In this document: in pieces, positions 9,357 through 18,064 of the stretch
How the letters are laid out: each line of letters begins with the position of its first letter
Numbering within the stretch: the first letter of the stretch is position 1
Assembly: GCA_937141405.1 (NCBI GenBank)
Contig: CAKZQQ010000005.1
Coordinates: 620,001-684,000 of the forward strand
Reading direction: 5' to 3'
From: an uncultured Campylobacterota bacterium
Lineage (GTDB): Bacteria; Campylobacterota; Campylobacteria; Campylobacterales; Sulfurovaceae
DNA length: 64,000 bases
Made by a program: the position numbers and the translations under genes
The notes under the pieces: model-generated
Databases searched by the model: none
What the model was told of the DNA's origin: nothing
Seen by the model: the letters and a program-made list of their open reading frames with translations, nothing else

Positions 9357-12099
9357 CCACAACCTCGCTACATCTCTCACAGAGGCTTGACTCATCTTTG
9401 GATTTAAACTGCCAACATCTTGGACATTTTGCACTTGTAGCTCTTTTGATTGCAAAGCTGATACCCTTAAACTCAAAGGAACCGAGTTGTTCACTCGCAC
9501 TCTCCTCTTTGATGCCTGAAACCACAAACCAATCCTCAACATCTCTAAGTGAACTCAACTTCCAATCAAATCCGCTAGCCACCAAATCAAGCTCTAGCGT
9601 TGCTTTGATAAGTTTCTCTTTTTTGAGTCTATCAATCTCTTCACTAAAAAGCTCTTTAACTTCACTCAAATCGCTCAAATCAAGATCAAAATCTACGCTT
9701 GGAAGTTCATAGAAACCAAAATCGAAGATATTTTTTGCTTCGCCTTTTATAAGCGGTGAAGCAAATTCGAGTATCTCATCGGCAGTAAATGTAAGCACAG
9801 GTGCTATGAGCCCAAGCATACTTTTAGCGATCATCGCCATAGCGCTTTGTGCACTTCTTCTTGCTTTGTCATCTTTGGCATTACAGTAGAGTCTGTCTTT
9901 GCAGATATCCATATAAACGGCACTCAACTCATTGGTTAAAAATCGATTGAGCACGGCAAAACCTCGTAAGAAATCATAGGTATCAAATGCACTTTTTACA
10001 TCATCGAAAACTTGCTTCGCATAACTCACGATCCATCTATCGAGCTCTCCAAAATTTTCCACAGGTTCAAGTGCATCAAGATCATCGATATTGGCAAGCA
10101 AAAATCTAAAGGTATTACGTATCTTTCTATACTGCTCTGCGGCTTGTTTTAAGATATTATCAGATATCTTTTGATCATTTTGATAATCACTCAAAGCCAC
10201 CCAAAGACGAAGTATCTCACTCCCATATTGCTTGATGACCTTATCCGGAGCAACGACATTCCCCTTGGATTTGCTCATCTTCTCGCCCTTCTCATCCATA
10301 GTAAATCCATGTGTGATGAGTGTCTTATAAGGCGCGTGTCCATGCACAGCACTTGAGAGTAGAAGTGAACTTTGAAACCAGCCTCTATGCTGATCGCTAC
10401 CTTCTAGATAGACATCAGCAGGATACGCACCCGCATCATACTCGCCGCTTTTGAGTACGGCGTTCCAAGTCGAGCCACTATCAAACCAAACATCCAAGAT
10501 ATCATTGACCTTCTCTAACTCACTCGCCTCATAACCGCTTCCCGGATAGAGGAGCTCTTCAATACTCATATCATACCATGCATCACAGCCGTGTTGATCA
10601 AAAATCATCGCGATAAAATTGAGCACTTTTGCATCAAAGATAGGCTCTTTGGTCGCTTTTTTTCTAAAGAACGCTATAGGTACACCCCAACTTCGCTGTC
10701 TTGAGATACACCAATCAGGACGCTGTTCTACCATCCCTTGCAATCGCCCTCTTCCCCAATGTGGATAAAACTTTGTCTTATCTATCTCGCCTAATGCTAC
10801 TGTTCTAAGACTTTTTTGATCGTCACCAAATGCACCGTCAATTGAGATAAACCACTGTTTTGTTGCTCTGTAGATGAGTGGTTTTTTTGTTCTCCAACAG
10901 TGTGGGTAAGAGTGCACAAATTTACTCTTGTGGAGCAGTGCATCACCCAACATCTCCAAGATAGGTTCATTGGCTTTAAAGATATGCATACCCACAAACT
11001 CTTTTGGTAAGAGGTGGTGCCCTAGGATGCTCTCATCAAAAAGTCCTTTCTCATCAACAGGCATTAACACTTCAAGGTTGTATTTGAGTCCTACCCTATA
11101 GTCATCCTCTCCGTGTCCCGGAGCCGTATGGACTGCCCCCGTTCCGCCATCTAGCATGACATGCTCACCAAGTACGACTGTCGAGCTTCTATCATTGAGC
11201 GGGTTGATCGCTATCTTGAGCTCTAACTCACTCGCTGCTATCTTGCGACTTGAATGTGCACTGATGATGCCAAGCTCAGCAAGCGCCTCATAGCGACTTT
11301 GCGCCACTATGTAGCCATCATCACTGAGTAGATACATCTCTTCGGGATTGAGTGAGATACCTGTATTTGAAGGGAGTGTCCAAGGTGTAGTTGTCCAAAT
11401 GACAATCGCAGCTTTTCCATGGATCTCAAGCTCTTGTTTGGATTTCTCACTCAACTCAAATGCAACATAGATAGAGTAGTCCTCTTTATCCTGATACTCT
11501 ACTTCAGCATCAGCAAGGGCACTTCTAGCTGCCCATGACCAAAAGACGGGTTTGTTACGCTCGACAAGCAAGCCTTTTTTTGCCACCTCACAGAGTGTTC
11601 TATAGATATTTGCCTCAAATTTATAGTCCATCGTCACATAAGGATGATCCCAATCAGCGATAACACCAAGTGACTCGAAGCCCTCTTTTTGTATCTGCAC
11701 AAACTCTCTGGCATGGGCTCTACAAAGCTCTCGAAACTCGCTCACATTCATCGCCTCTTTTGCCGCTTTACCGATCTTCTCTTCGACCTTTTGCTCTATA
11801 GGCAATCCGTGACAATCCCAGCCCGGAGTAAAGCGCACCGACTTGCCTTGAAAATAGTTATATTTGACAACGATATCTTTGAGTATCTTATTGAGTGCAT
11901 GCCCTATATGGATGGCGCCGTTTGCATACGGAGGCCCGTCATGAAATGTAAATGACTCAGCACCTTCGCGGTTACGAATCATCTGAGTATAAACATTTTG
12001 TTCTCTCCACTGCTTGTATCTTTTTGGTTCATTTTCCGGCAAGTTTCCTCGCATAGGGAAATCCGTCTTTGGTAATAATAGCGTATCTTTGTAGTCCAT
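9349..12099 (-). CDS. ileS: isoleucyl-tRNA synthetase
   Basis: This class I synthetase charges tRNA-Ile and edits valine. The 916-residue protein shows the HIGH motif at residues 64-67 in GPPYANGAIHIGHALN, the editing-domain TTTPWTLPSNTG, the KMSKS loop in GEKMSKSKGN, and a C-terminal zinc site CPRCWQFK...CERC. This is the bacterial type (IleS1). It heads the group ileS / small membrane gene / gatA / SpoIIAA-like on the minus strand. No T-box was found in the 68-bp leader. Confidence 0.97.
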   Translation of the reverse strand: MDYKDTLLLPKTDFPMRGNLPENEPKRYKQWREQNVYTQMIRNREGAESFTFHDGPPYANGAIHIGHALNKILKDIVVKYNYFQGKSVRFTPGWDCHGLPIEQKVEEKIGKAAKEAMNVSEFRELCRAHAREFVQIQKEGFESLGVIADWDHPYVTMDYKFEANIYRTLCEVAKKGLLVERNKPVFWSWAARSALADAEVEYQDKEDYSIYVAFELSEKSKQELEIHGKAAIVIWTTTPWTLPSNTGISLNPEEMYLLSDDGYIVAQSRYEALAELGIISAHSSRKIAASELELKIAINPLNDRSSTVVLGEHVMLDGGTGAVHTAPGHGEDDYRVGLKYNLEVLMPVDEKGLFDESILGHHLLPKEFVGMHIFKANEPILEMLGDALLHKSKFVHSYPHCWRTKKPLIYRATKQWFISIDGAFGDDQKSLRTVALGEIDKTKFYPHWGRGRLQGMVEQRPDWCISRQRSWGVPIAFFRKKATKEPIFDAKVLNFIAMIFDQHGCDAWYDMSIEELLYPGSGYEASELEKVNDILDVWFDSGSTWNAVLKSGEYDAGAYPADVYLEGSDQHRGWFQSSLLLSSAVHGHAPYKTLITHGFTMDEKGEKMSKSKGNVVAPDKVIKQYGSEILRLWVALSDYQNDQKISDNILKQAAEQYRKIRNTFRFLLANIDDLDALEPVENFGELDRWIVSYAKQVFDDVKSAFDTYDFLRGFAVLNRFLTNELSAVYMDICKDRLYCNAKDDKARRSAQSAMAMIAKSMLGLIAPVLTFTADEILEFASPLIKGEAKNIFDFGFYELPSVDFDLDLSDLSEVKELFSEEIDRLKKEKLIKATLELDLVASGFDWKLSSLRDVEDWFVVSGIKEESASEQLGSFEFKGISFAIKRATSAKCPRCWQFKSKDESSLCERCSEVVDV

Positions 12100-12167
12100 A
12101 GATTCTCTTTGAAGTTGATTCTTAAGTTGTGGCGATTATAGCAAAATGTGAATTAAGTTTTGGTTGA

Positions 12168-12419
12168 TTAGAGTTCGCCGAGCAAATCTTGTATAGAGAT
12201 AAGATGTTTACCCACTCTCTTCTCGCCATTTTTACCCAATATACAATCATTTAACAATCGCATCAACTTCTCATAGGTTTCACTTGGGACGATATAGGCA
12301 TTGGGGACATTGTGATTGAGCACGGCGATAGCTTCTTTGCCCGCTTTTTTGATGACACTGCTTGGTGATTTTTTCAACTCACTGATACTCACACTCTTCT
12401 CTGCATAGATGCTTCTCAT
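12168..12419 (-). CDS. StbD/Phd-YefM-like antitoxin, apparently without a toxin
   Basis: The 83-residue protein reads VSISELKKSPSSVIKKAGKE, AIAVLNHNVPNAYIVPSETYE, typical of StbD-type antitoxins of the Phd/YefM superfamily. The N-terminal half should bind DNA as a dimer, and the tail would neutralise a RelE/StbE-like toxin. No toxin gene lies on either side: downstream there are only 68 bp before ileS. The leader has TAGTAC/GTACTA half-sites near 12423 and 12463, possibly an autoregulatory operator. It is either an orphan antitoxin or the remnant of a TA pair. Confidence 0.8.
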   Translation of the reverse strand: MRSIYAEKSVSISELKKSPSSVIKKAGKEAIAVLNHNVPNAYIVPSETYEKLMRLLNDCILGKNGEKRVGKHLISIQDLLGEL

Positions 12420-12520
12420 TTTAGTACCTTTTTACATACTTTATTTGGTATATTATAGCGTACTATTTTTATAAAGGAGCTTCTCCTCATTTCACTTTGG
12501 CACTTCAACAAAAGAAGGCT

Positions 12521-12958
12521 CTATGCCTCTTTTTCGATAGCGATCGATGCACTGTAGTTGCCGTGAAGGTTGCATTTTGTGATACTTTTAAGCTCCTTAA
12601 CGCCCTCTAGTTGCACGCGTGCACTTAAAAATCCTCTTGAGATAACCGGCTCAAGGTCTGCATGTGCTACGAGTTTATTATCAGCATAAAGTTCTATCGC
12701 ATAGATCCAGTGATTTGCATCACTTGGGTGGATGATGCCCTCTTGTCCAACGGTAATCTCAACGAGCGTATAGCCTTTCTCGTCTTTTCCTTTGAATTCG
12801 ATCTGTGGCATATGTTTATACTCAAAATCATTTGGATTTTTGGGGTCTTGCAACTCCATATCTTTAGTATTGACTATAAGTTTCTCATCATAAGCGCTTA
12901 GCATACTCACGCTCGCGATTAGCAGCGCTCCTGCACTCAAAGCTTCTCTTCTATTCAT
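12521..12958 (-). CDS. superoxide reductase (neelaredoxin/class II type) with export signal
   Basis: This 145-residue protein matches the mononuclear-iron superoxide reductase fold. The square-pyramidal Fe ligands can be placed at H49 (YKHMP), H77 (IIHPSD), H83 (ANHWI), C129 and H132 (CNLHG), with the catalytic Lys at K48. The N-terminus MNRREALSAGALLIASVSML looks like a Tat-type signal, which suits a metalloprotein folded before export, so it should detoxify superoxide in the periplasm. The ATG at 12958 is chosen because GGAG lies just upstream; an in-frame ATG 11 codons earlier lacks a site. There is no desulforedoxin domain. Confidence 0.85.
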   Translation of the reverse strand: MNRREALSAGALLIASVSMLSAYDEKLIVNTKDMELQDPKNPNDFEYKHMPQIEFKGKDEKGYTLVEITVGQEGIIHPSDANHWIYAIELYADNKLVAHADLEPVISRGFLSARVQLEGVKELKSITKCNLHGNYSASIAIEKEA

Positions 12959-13298
12959 AGGTAACTCCTTTTTGAAGTCATTGTAATACAAAGAGATTAA
13001 AAAGATATAAAGATGTTTATGTAGTGATGTCTGCTAAAGACTATCGCCATTGCGAGCTTGTTTTAAATCTTCAAAAAGTGGAGATTTAACGCTTGATCTC
13101 TTGATCTTCATTTTTCAAGTCCAACGTTATCTAAGCAATACACTTTCAAACTTTAGAGATAATAAAATTTAAATTAAAATTTAGATAAAATGAAGTTAGA
13201 AAATTATAATCATAATAGGTATCGTTGCAAAATGACATATTTTTAAATAAACTAAAAATAAATTGCTATTCTTTTTCAAAATATAATGAGGAAGTATC
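12959..13298. other. intergenic boundary of the AT-rich island
   Basis: The 340 bp between the divergent superoxide reductase and methyltransferase genes hold no gene I can support. Base composition drops sharply in GC from about 13140 on, marking the left edge of the R-M island. The palindromic AT stretch AAATTTAAATT lies near 13167, and the 16-nt element described separately lies at 13227-13242. Confidence 0.5.
13227..13242 (+). promoter_or_regulatory. shared island element upstream of the R-M operon
   Basis: GCAAAATGACATATTT starts 72 nt before the methyltransferase ATG. The identical 16-mer occurs on the minus strand starting at 18117, 73 nt before the mazF ATG. The core AAATGACAT also forms the palindrome at 17535-17549. 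The matching distances suggest a common operator or promoter part, or inverted ends of one mobile unit. Confidence 0.5.
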
Positions 13299-15842
13299 AT
13301 GCAAACACCTAGTTTATTTGATTATATTAACAATACACAAGGAATAGATATAAAAACTTTAACTTATATTTCGCTTTTTAGTAGTGCTGGAATTGGTTGT
13401 TATGGATTTAAACAACAAGGTTTTAAATGTATCGCAACAAATGAGTATTTAGAGAAAAGAATAAAAATACAGCAATATAATGATAAATGTGAATTTGCTA
13501 GTGGTTATATACAAGGTGACTTAGCAACAAAAGAAATACAAGATAAAATCTATAAAGAATTAGAAAATAATAATGTAAATGACTTAGACGTATTAGTTGC
13601 AACTCCTCCTTGTCAAGGCATGTCAGTAGCAAATCATAAAAAAAACAATGAAACAAAAAGAAATTCACTTGTTGTTGAATCTATTAAAATTGTCAATAAA
13701 ATTAAGCCTAAGTTTTTCATTTTTGAAAATGTAAGAGCATTTTTAACTACTATTTGTACGGATGTTGACAATACCGATAAGCCTATTGGTGACTCTATTG
13801 AATTAAACTTAGCAGGTGATTATAATATACTATCTAAAGTAGTCAATTTTAAAGAGTATGGTTCTCAATCAAGCAGAACAAGAACTTTAATAATGGGAGC
13901 TAGAAAAGACTTAGTTAACATTAGTCCTTATCAGCTTTTCCCAAAAGAACAAAAAGCAAAAACTTTAAAGGCACTCATTGGCGATTTACCGTCATTAAAG
14001 ATGATGGGAGAAATATATGATGACGATATTTATCATTCATATCGAAGTTTTGATACTAAAATGCTACCCTGGATAAAGGACTTAAGAGAAGGAGAATCTG
14101 CTTTTGATAATAAAGATCCATTAAAAAGACCTCATCGAATTATTCATGGGAAAATAATATACAATAAAAATAAAAATGGTGATAAATATTCAAGATGGTA
14201 TTGGAATAAAGTTGCTCCTTGTATACACACAAGAAATGACATTTTAGCTAGTCAAAGTACAATTCATCCATCTGACAATAGAGTATTTAGCATTAGAGAG
14301 TTAATGCAAATGATGACAGTACCAAATGACTTTAAATGGTCAAATATAGATTCTGACACACTTAATAATTTACCGATAGAAGAAAAGAAAAAACACCTAA
14401 AACAAGAAGAGTTAAATATAAGGCACTGCATAGGTGAAGCAGTTCCGACTAAAATTTTTGAGCAAATTGCCTCCAATATAAAAAAAGCTTTAAAAAACAA
14501 AGTGCTATCTATCAATGAGATAACTAGGATAATACAAAAATATAACCTTGAAGATATGAATACATTAAGAGCATTTATATCAAATAATGAACACAAATAC
14601 GATATAAATACTCTTTATAATATTGCAGAACTTTCAAATATAAAAAGGACTGAAACTAAAGCATATTTTACAAGAGAAGATATAGTGTTTAATGTTATAA
14701 ATAAATTACCTAGTTTTAAAGCCAAAAAGAGCTTAAAAATATTAGAGCCATCAGTAGGGATTGGAAACTTTTTACCTTTATTGTTTAAAAAGTATAAAGA
14801 TATTCAAGATGTTATTTTGGATGTTATTGATATTGATAAAAACTCATTGGATATATTAAAAATACTATTGTCTAAAACAAACATACCTAAAAATTTCACG
14901 ATTAACTTTATTCATACAGATTTTTTACTGTGGGAAAATAGTACAGCTTACGATTTAATTATTGGAAATCCACCTTATGGGAAAGTTGCAAATAACAAAA
15001 CTCTACTAGATAAATATAAATTAAATTGTAAAAATAAAGATACAAATAACTTGTTTTCATTTTTCATAGAAAAAGCAACAAGATTATCAAAGTATGTATC
15101 ACTAATAGTTCCAAAAAGCTTAATTAACGCACCAGAGTTTAATCAAACAAGAGATTTATTAGAAAATACAAATCTGCACTCAATCACTGATTACGGAGAA
15201 AAAGCTTTTAAAGGTGTCAAAATAGAAACTATTAGCTTTTTATTAGATACTTATAAACAAGATAAATTTGAAAAAATAAAAATTGAAAGCTATATAACAA
15301 ATAGTATTGAATATCAAGATAAATCTTATATATTTTCTAAAGAGTTTCCTTATTGGTTAATATATAGAAATAGTTTTTTTGATGCTATTGTAGATAAAAT
15401 GGAATTAGATATTTTTGAAAGTTTTAGAGATAGGCAAATCACAAAGAAACATACTCTAAGTAAGGGTAAAATTAGAGTTCTAAAATCAAGAAATATTGAT
15501 AATAATGATATCAAAGATATAAAAGATTATGATTGTTTTATAAATGATGTTGATAGCTTTGTAGTTTCAAAATTTTTGAATCAAAATGATATAGTCTTAG
15601 TACCAAATCTTACTTATTATCCAAGAGCGACATTTTTGCCCAAAAATACAATTACTGATGGGTCAGTTGCACTGTTAAAACCTAAAGAAAATATCAAAGT
15701 TACATCTGAACATTTAGAATATTATAGTAGTGAAGAATTTACAGAATATTATAAAATAGCCAGAAATAGAGGGACTAGATCATTAAATATTGATAATAAT
15801 TCTGTTAAATTTTTTGGGTTATTGAAAGAAAACATATCTTAA
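13299..15842 (+). CDS. bifunctional DNA methyltransferase: C5-cytosine domain fused to gamma-class N6-adenine domain
   Basis: Residues 20-400 form a m5C methyltransferase: motif I ISLFSSAGIG (24-33), motif IV PPCQ with catalytic C105, ENV at 143-145, QSSRTR at 190-195, a short target-recognition region, and motifs IX/X (SIRELMQMM, GEAVPTKI). Residues about 450-847 form an amino-methyltransferase: motif X-like YFTREDIV, motif I ILEPSVGIGNF (481-491), motif IV NPPY (557-560), then a TaqI/Eco57I-type recognition region. This order defines the gamma class. Two modification chemistries in one chain fit an asymmetric target with C methylated on one strand and A on the other, as in some type IIS systems. 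It is the first gene of an AT-rich, probably acquired operon. The ATG has a GAGGAAG ribosome site. Confidence 0.9.
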   Translation: MQTPSLFDYINNTQGIDIKTLTYISLFSSAGIGCYGFKQQGFKCIATNEYLEKRIKIQQYNDKCEFASGYIQGDLATKEIQDKIYKELENNNVNDLDVLVATPPCQGMSVANHKKNNETKRNSLVVESIKIVNKIKPKFFIFENVRAFLTTICTDVDNTDKPIGDSIELNLAGDYNILSKVVNFKEYGSQSSRTRTLIMGARKDLVNISPYQLFPKEQKAKTLKALIGDLPSLKMMGEIYDDDIYHSYRSFDTKMLPWIKDLREGESAFDNKDPLKRPHRIIHGKIIYNKNKNGDKYSRWYWNKVAPCIHTRNDILASQSTIHPSDNRVFSIRELMQMMTVPNDFKWSNIDSDTLNNLPIEEKKKHLKQEELNIRHCIGEAVPTKIFEQIASNIKKALKNKVLSINEITRIIQKYNLEDMNTLRAFISNNEHKYDINTLYNIAELSNIKRTETKAYFTREDIVFNVINKLPSFKAKKSLKILEPSVGIGNFLPLLFKKYKDIQDVILDVIDIDKNSLDILKILLSKTNIPKNFTINFIHTDFLLWENSTAYDLIIGNPPYGKVANNKTLLDKYKLNCKNKDTNNLFSFFIEKATRLSKYVSLIVPKSLINAPEFNQTRDLLENTNLHSITDYGEKAFKGVKIETISFLLDTYKQDKFEKIKIESYITNSIEYQDKSYIFSKEFPYWLIYRNSFFDAIVDKMELDIFESFRDRQITKKHTLSKGKIRVLKSRNIDNNDIKDIKDYDCFINDVDSFVVSKFLNQNDIVLVPNLTYYPRATFLPKNTITDGSVALLKPKENIKVTSEHLEYYSSEEFTEYYKIARNRGTRSLNIDNNSVKFFGLLKENIS

Positions 15843-15858
15843 TACACAGGAATTGCAA

Positions 15859-16230
15859 ATGCATAAAAATAGTTACGGTCAAAATAGACAAGTAAAGTTT
15901 ACGACTGAGCGTGAATACTACAGAGCACTTGGTTATCTAGCAAAATCAGACAATACTTCATCTATACATTGGGAAAATAACGAGGATCAAGGTGCTTGGG
16001 GAAGTGAAGGTAGAATACATTTTTTAATTAACACTCCTCCTATACCTGGATATTTTAAATTAACAGCTGGTAGACCAGGTGTAGAACATCATACTAATTG
16101 CAATGAGTTTGTTGAGAATATTGTAATAAATCATAATTTTGTAATGAGTAGTAGCCAAAATATTGAAAATATAAGAAGTACAGTACCAGCTAGTTTTATT
16201 AATGATTTCAATTATGGATTAACACTTTAA
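15859..16230 (+). CDS. small unknown protein between methyltransferase and nuclease
   Basis: This is a 123-residue protein starting at the ATG at 15859 (AGGA seven bases upstream), 16 bp after the methyltransferase stop. It is soluble, with no signal or transmembrane segment. Notable segments are FTTEREYYRALGYLA near the start, then SIHWENNEDQGAWGSEGRIH and FKLTAGRPGVEHHTNCNEF. I recognise no family: it lacks Vsr mismatch-endonuclease motifs and an obvious HTH of C-protein type. Its position suggests a restriction subunit, an inhibitor or a controller. Confidence 0.7.
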   Translation: MHKNSYGQNRQVKFTTEREYYRALGYLAKSDNTSSIHWENNEDQGAWGSEGRIHFLINTPPIPGYFKLTAGRPGVEHHTNCNEFVENIVINHNFVMSSSQNIENIRSTVPASFINDFNYGLTL

Positions 16231-16250
16231 TAATGTAAGGATATTAACTT

Positions 16251-17411
16251 ATGATAAACACTATAGAAGCTTACTTACAAACTATTGATTTAGATATTAG
16301 AAAAACAAACAATGCTAGGTTTTTTGACCAAAAAGTGCAACCAGATGTTTTAAGTGCTGTTTGTGAATGTATATTAAACTGCATTAATGAAGATGACTCA
16401 TTTAGTGTAAATGATGTCAGATATTGTGATTATTCAAATGAATTAGTAACTGAAATATTTAATAAGCCCGATATAAAAAAAGCAGAAAATGAATATGATA
16501 AGTTTTTTTCTCAACCCTTGAAAATGTTAGCTTATAGTGGTTTAGTAAGTGAAGAAAAAAATGGTCGTTCAAATGTGTATAAAATCATAAAAAAAGACTT
16601 TATTGAGTATATTTCTTTAAGAGATAGAAATGCTTTTTATTTTTTATCAATGTATCTTGAAAAAGTTTTAAAAGATAGTGATATATGGAAATATTTTGAT
16701 AATTTTTTTAATAAACAAGATAAAAATTCATTGTATGAATTAAGAGATAAGTATGTAGCTTTTATTATTGAAAATACTGCAATTACAAAAGAACTTGAGC
16801 CAATACGAATATTTAATCCTATGCTCAATATTTTAAGTTTTAAGTATAAAAAATTTGGTAGTAAATCAGGTGAAGTGTCTATTGTTAACTATAATGATTT
16901 ACTTTATAATAGACCAAATTGGAGAGATGTTAAAAAAGATAAATCTGTTACCAGAGAAGAATTTAATGTACAATTCTTCGAAAAAGAAATTAAGAATGAA
17001 AAATTTTATAAATATCAAATCGAAAAAGCCAAAAGACTTGTTAAAACTATTCATTCCTTTAGTGAAATTCATAGGTTCGACGCATATCCAGCGACACAAG
17101 CACATCATATTTTTTTGGCGTCACAATTTCCAGAATTAGCTGATATTCCTGAAAATATTATTGCTATAACTCCAAATCAACATTTTTATAGAGCACATCC
17201 AAATAATAAAACGAGTGTTTTAGATAAATCATATCAAGCAATTTGTTTAATTTCAAAATTAGATTCTATTGAAATTGATTATAGAAATGGTAATGGGTAC
17301 TATACTAAAGAAAATTTTATTGATGTAATTAATATTGGTTTAGAGCAAGACTTTAGTTATGCAATTGATTTTGAAGAATTGAAACATAATATCATCAGAT
17401 ATTACACTTAA
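16251..17411 (+). CDS. putative type II restriction endonuclease with HNH (beta-beta-alpha-metal) site
   Basis: The 386-residue protein is third in the R-M operon. Near the C-terminus, AHHIFLASQFPELADIPENI followed by IAITPNQHFYRAHP has the HNH layout: H285/H286 (general base), N302 or N309, and H311. Residues about 80-120 (LKMLAYSGLVSEEKNGRSNV) look like a winged helix and may read DNA. Some type IIS enzymes such as Eco31I use an HNH site with a double-activity modification system, which supports but does not prove the role. The very low GC matches its neighbours. The recognition site is unknown. Confidence 0.75.
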   Translation: MINTIEAYLQTIDLDIRKTNNARFFDQKVQPDVLSAVCECILNCINEDDSFSVNDVRYCDYSNELVTEIFNKPDIKKAENEYDKFFSQPLKMLAYSGLVSEEKNGRSNVYKIIKKDFIEYISLRDRNAFYFLSMYLEKVLKDSDIWKYFDNFFNKQDKNSLYELRDKYVAFIIENTAITKELEPIRIFNPMLNILSFKYKKFGSKSGEVSIVNYNDLLYNRPNWRDVKKDKSVTREEFNVQFFEKEIKNEKFYKYQIEKAKRLVKTIHSFSEIHRFDAYPATQAHHIFLASQFPELADIPENIIAITPNQHFYRAHPNNKTSVLDKSYQAICLISKLDSIEIDYRNGNGYYTKENFIDVINIGLEQDFSYAIDFEELKHNIIRYYT

Positions 17412-17430
17412 AAAAACAGATAACAAAACC

Positions 17431-17455
17431 CAGTAATGAACGGGTAACATTACTG
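17431..17455 (+). terminator. inverted repeat after the R-M operon
   Basis: CAGTAATG (17431-17438) pairs perfectly with CATTACTG (17448-17455) around a 9-nt loop, 19 bp after the nuclease stop. There is no following T-tract on the plus strand, so termination may be weak or Rho-assisted. Confidence 0.45.
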
Positions 17456-17534
17456 AAATTCGCCGTTATCTCAGGTACCACACCATCATAATAATCCAAT
17501 TTTATCATTATAAACTAAAATAGTGAGTGTGATT

Positions 17535-17574
17535 TCAAATGACATTTGACTTTATCTATATTATTGGATATAAT
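17535..17574 (+). promoter_or_regulatory. orphan sigma-70 promoter with palindromic operator
   Basis: TTGACT (17546-17551), a 17-bp spacer and TATAAT (17569-17574) form a near-consensus promoter reading rightward, but no plus-strand gene follows. A perfect 15-bp palindrome TCAAATGACATTTGA (17535-17549) overlaps the -35 box, and a further TCAAATG half-site lies just after the -10 (17575-17581). The palindrome shares AAATGACAT with the elements upstream of the R-M operon and mazF. Confidence 0.6.
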
Positions 17575-17580
17575 TCAAAT

Positions 17581-17651
17581 GTACATATATGGGCTGGGTG
17601 CAAACCTTTGCTCGCCCCTTGGGGGCAACTACTTCACTCAAAACTTTTTTT
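17581..17651 (+). ncRNA. candidate small RNA convergent with the mazF 3' end
   Basis: The transcript predicted from the orphan promoter begins near 17581. It contains the hairpin GCCCCTTGGGGGC (17614-17626) and runs into T7 (17645-17651), which overlaps the last codons of mazF in antisense. There is no credible reading frame. It could be a small regulatory RNA or a leader of lost genes. The evidence is sequence layout only. Confidence 0.35.
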
Positions 17652-18044
17652 AATAGCTTCATTTATTTTCATCTGTAATGTTTTTGATATAAATGGTTTT
17701 ATAACATCTTTTACTCTTCTTTTCTTGTCGATATTTCTAATATGACTAACTTTTATAGTTGTTTTGTTCTCAACGATATGCCCATATCTATCAATATCTA
17801 TCACTACATTTGTTCTATAATTTTCATCGCCCTCTCTATAGGTTGTTAAAGGAACTACGGCGATAATATCTGCTTTTACATCGTTTGAAACTACTATTGC
17901 CATATGTCTATAACAAAATTCATGACCCATATTTAAACCATGAGTGTATGTTCTAGTGTCTTCACAATCTAAATCTTCTTTTTTATTTCCAAATTCCACC
18001 CAAAGTAATGAATATTTATTCAAATCTGCCCATCTTATCGCCAT
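17634..18044 (-). CDS. MazF/PemK-family toxin (solitary)
   Basis: The 136-residue protein has the MazF/PemK pattern: GHEFCYRHMAIVVSND, then IIAVVPLTTYREGDENYRTN, then TTIKVSHIRNIDKKRR near the C-terminus. Family members are mRNA interferases of the SH3-like barrel fold. They normally pair with a small antitoxin immediately upstream, but here nothing is encoded between this ATG and the Fic gene. It lies tail-to-tail with the R-M operon and shares a 16-nt upstream element with it. Alternative antitoxins are a distant protein, the Fic module, or the convergent RNA candidate. Confidence 0.8.
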   Translation of the reverse strand: MAIRWADLNKYSLLWVEFGNKKEDLDCEDTRTYTHGLNMGHEFCYRHMAIVVSNDVKADIIAVVPLTTYREGDENYRTNVVIDIDRYGHIVENKTTIKVSHIRNIDKKRRVKDVIKPFISKTLQMKINEAIKKSFE

Positions 18045-18064
18045 TTTTGTAGTCCTTGCTTTTT

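Noticed and set aside
9357-9542. 102-residue version of the small ileS-gatA protein
   Set aside because: The extra residues are out-of-frame ileS sequence; only the last 40 residues look like a membrane protein.
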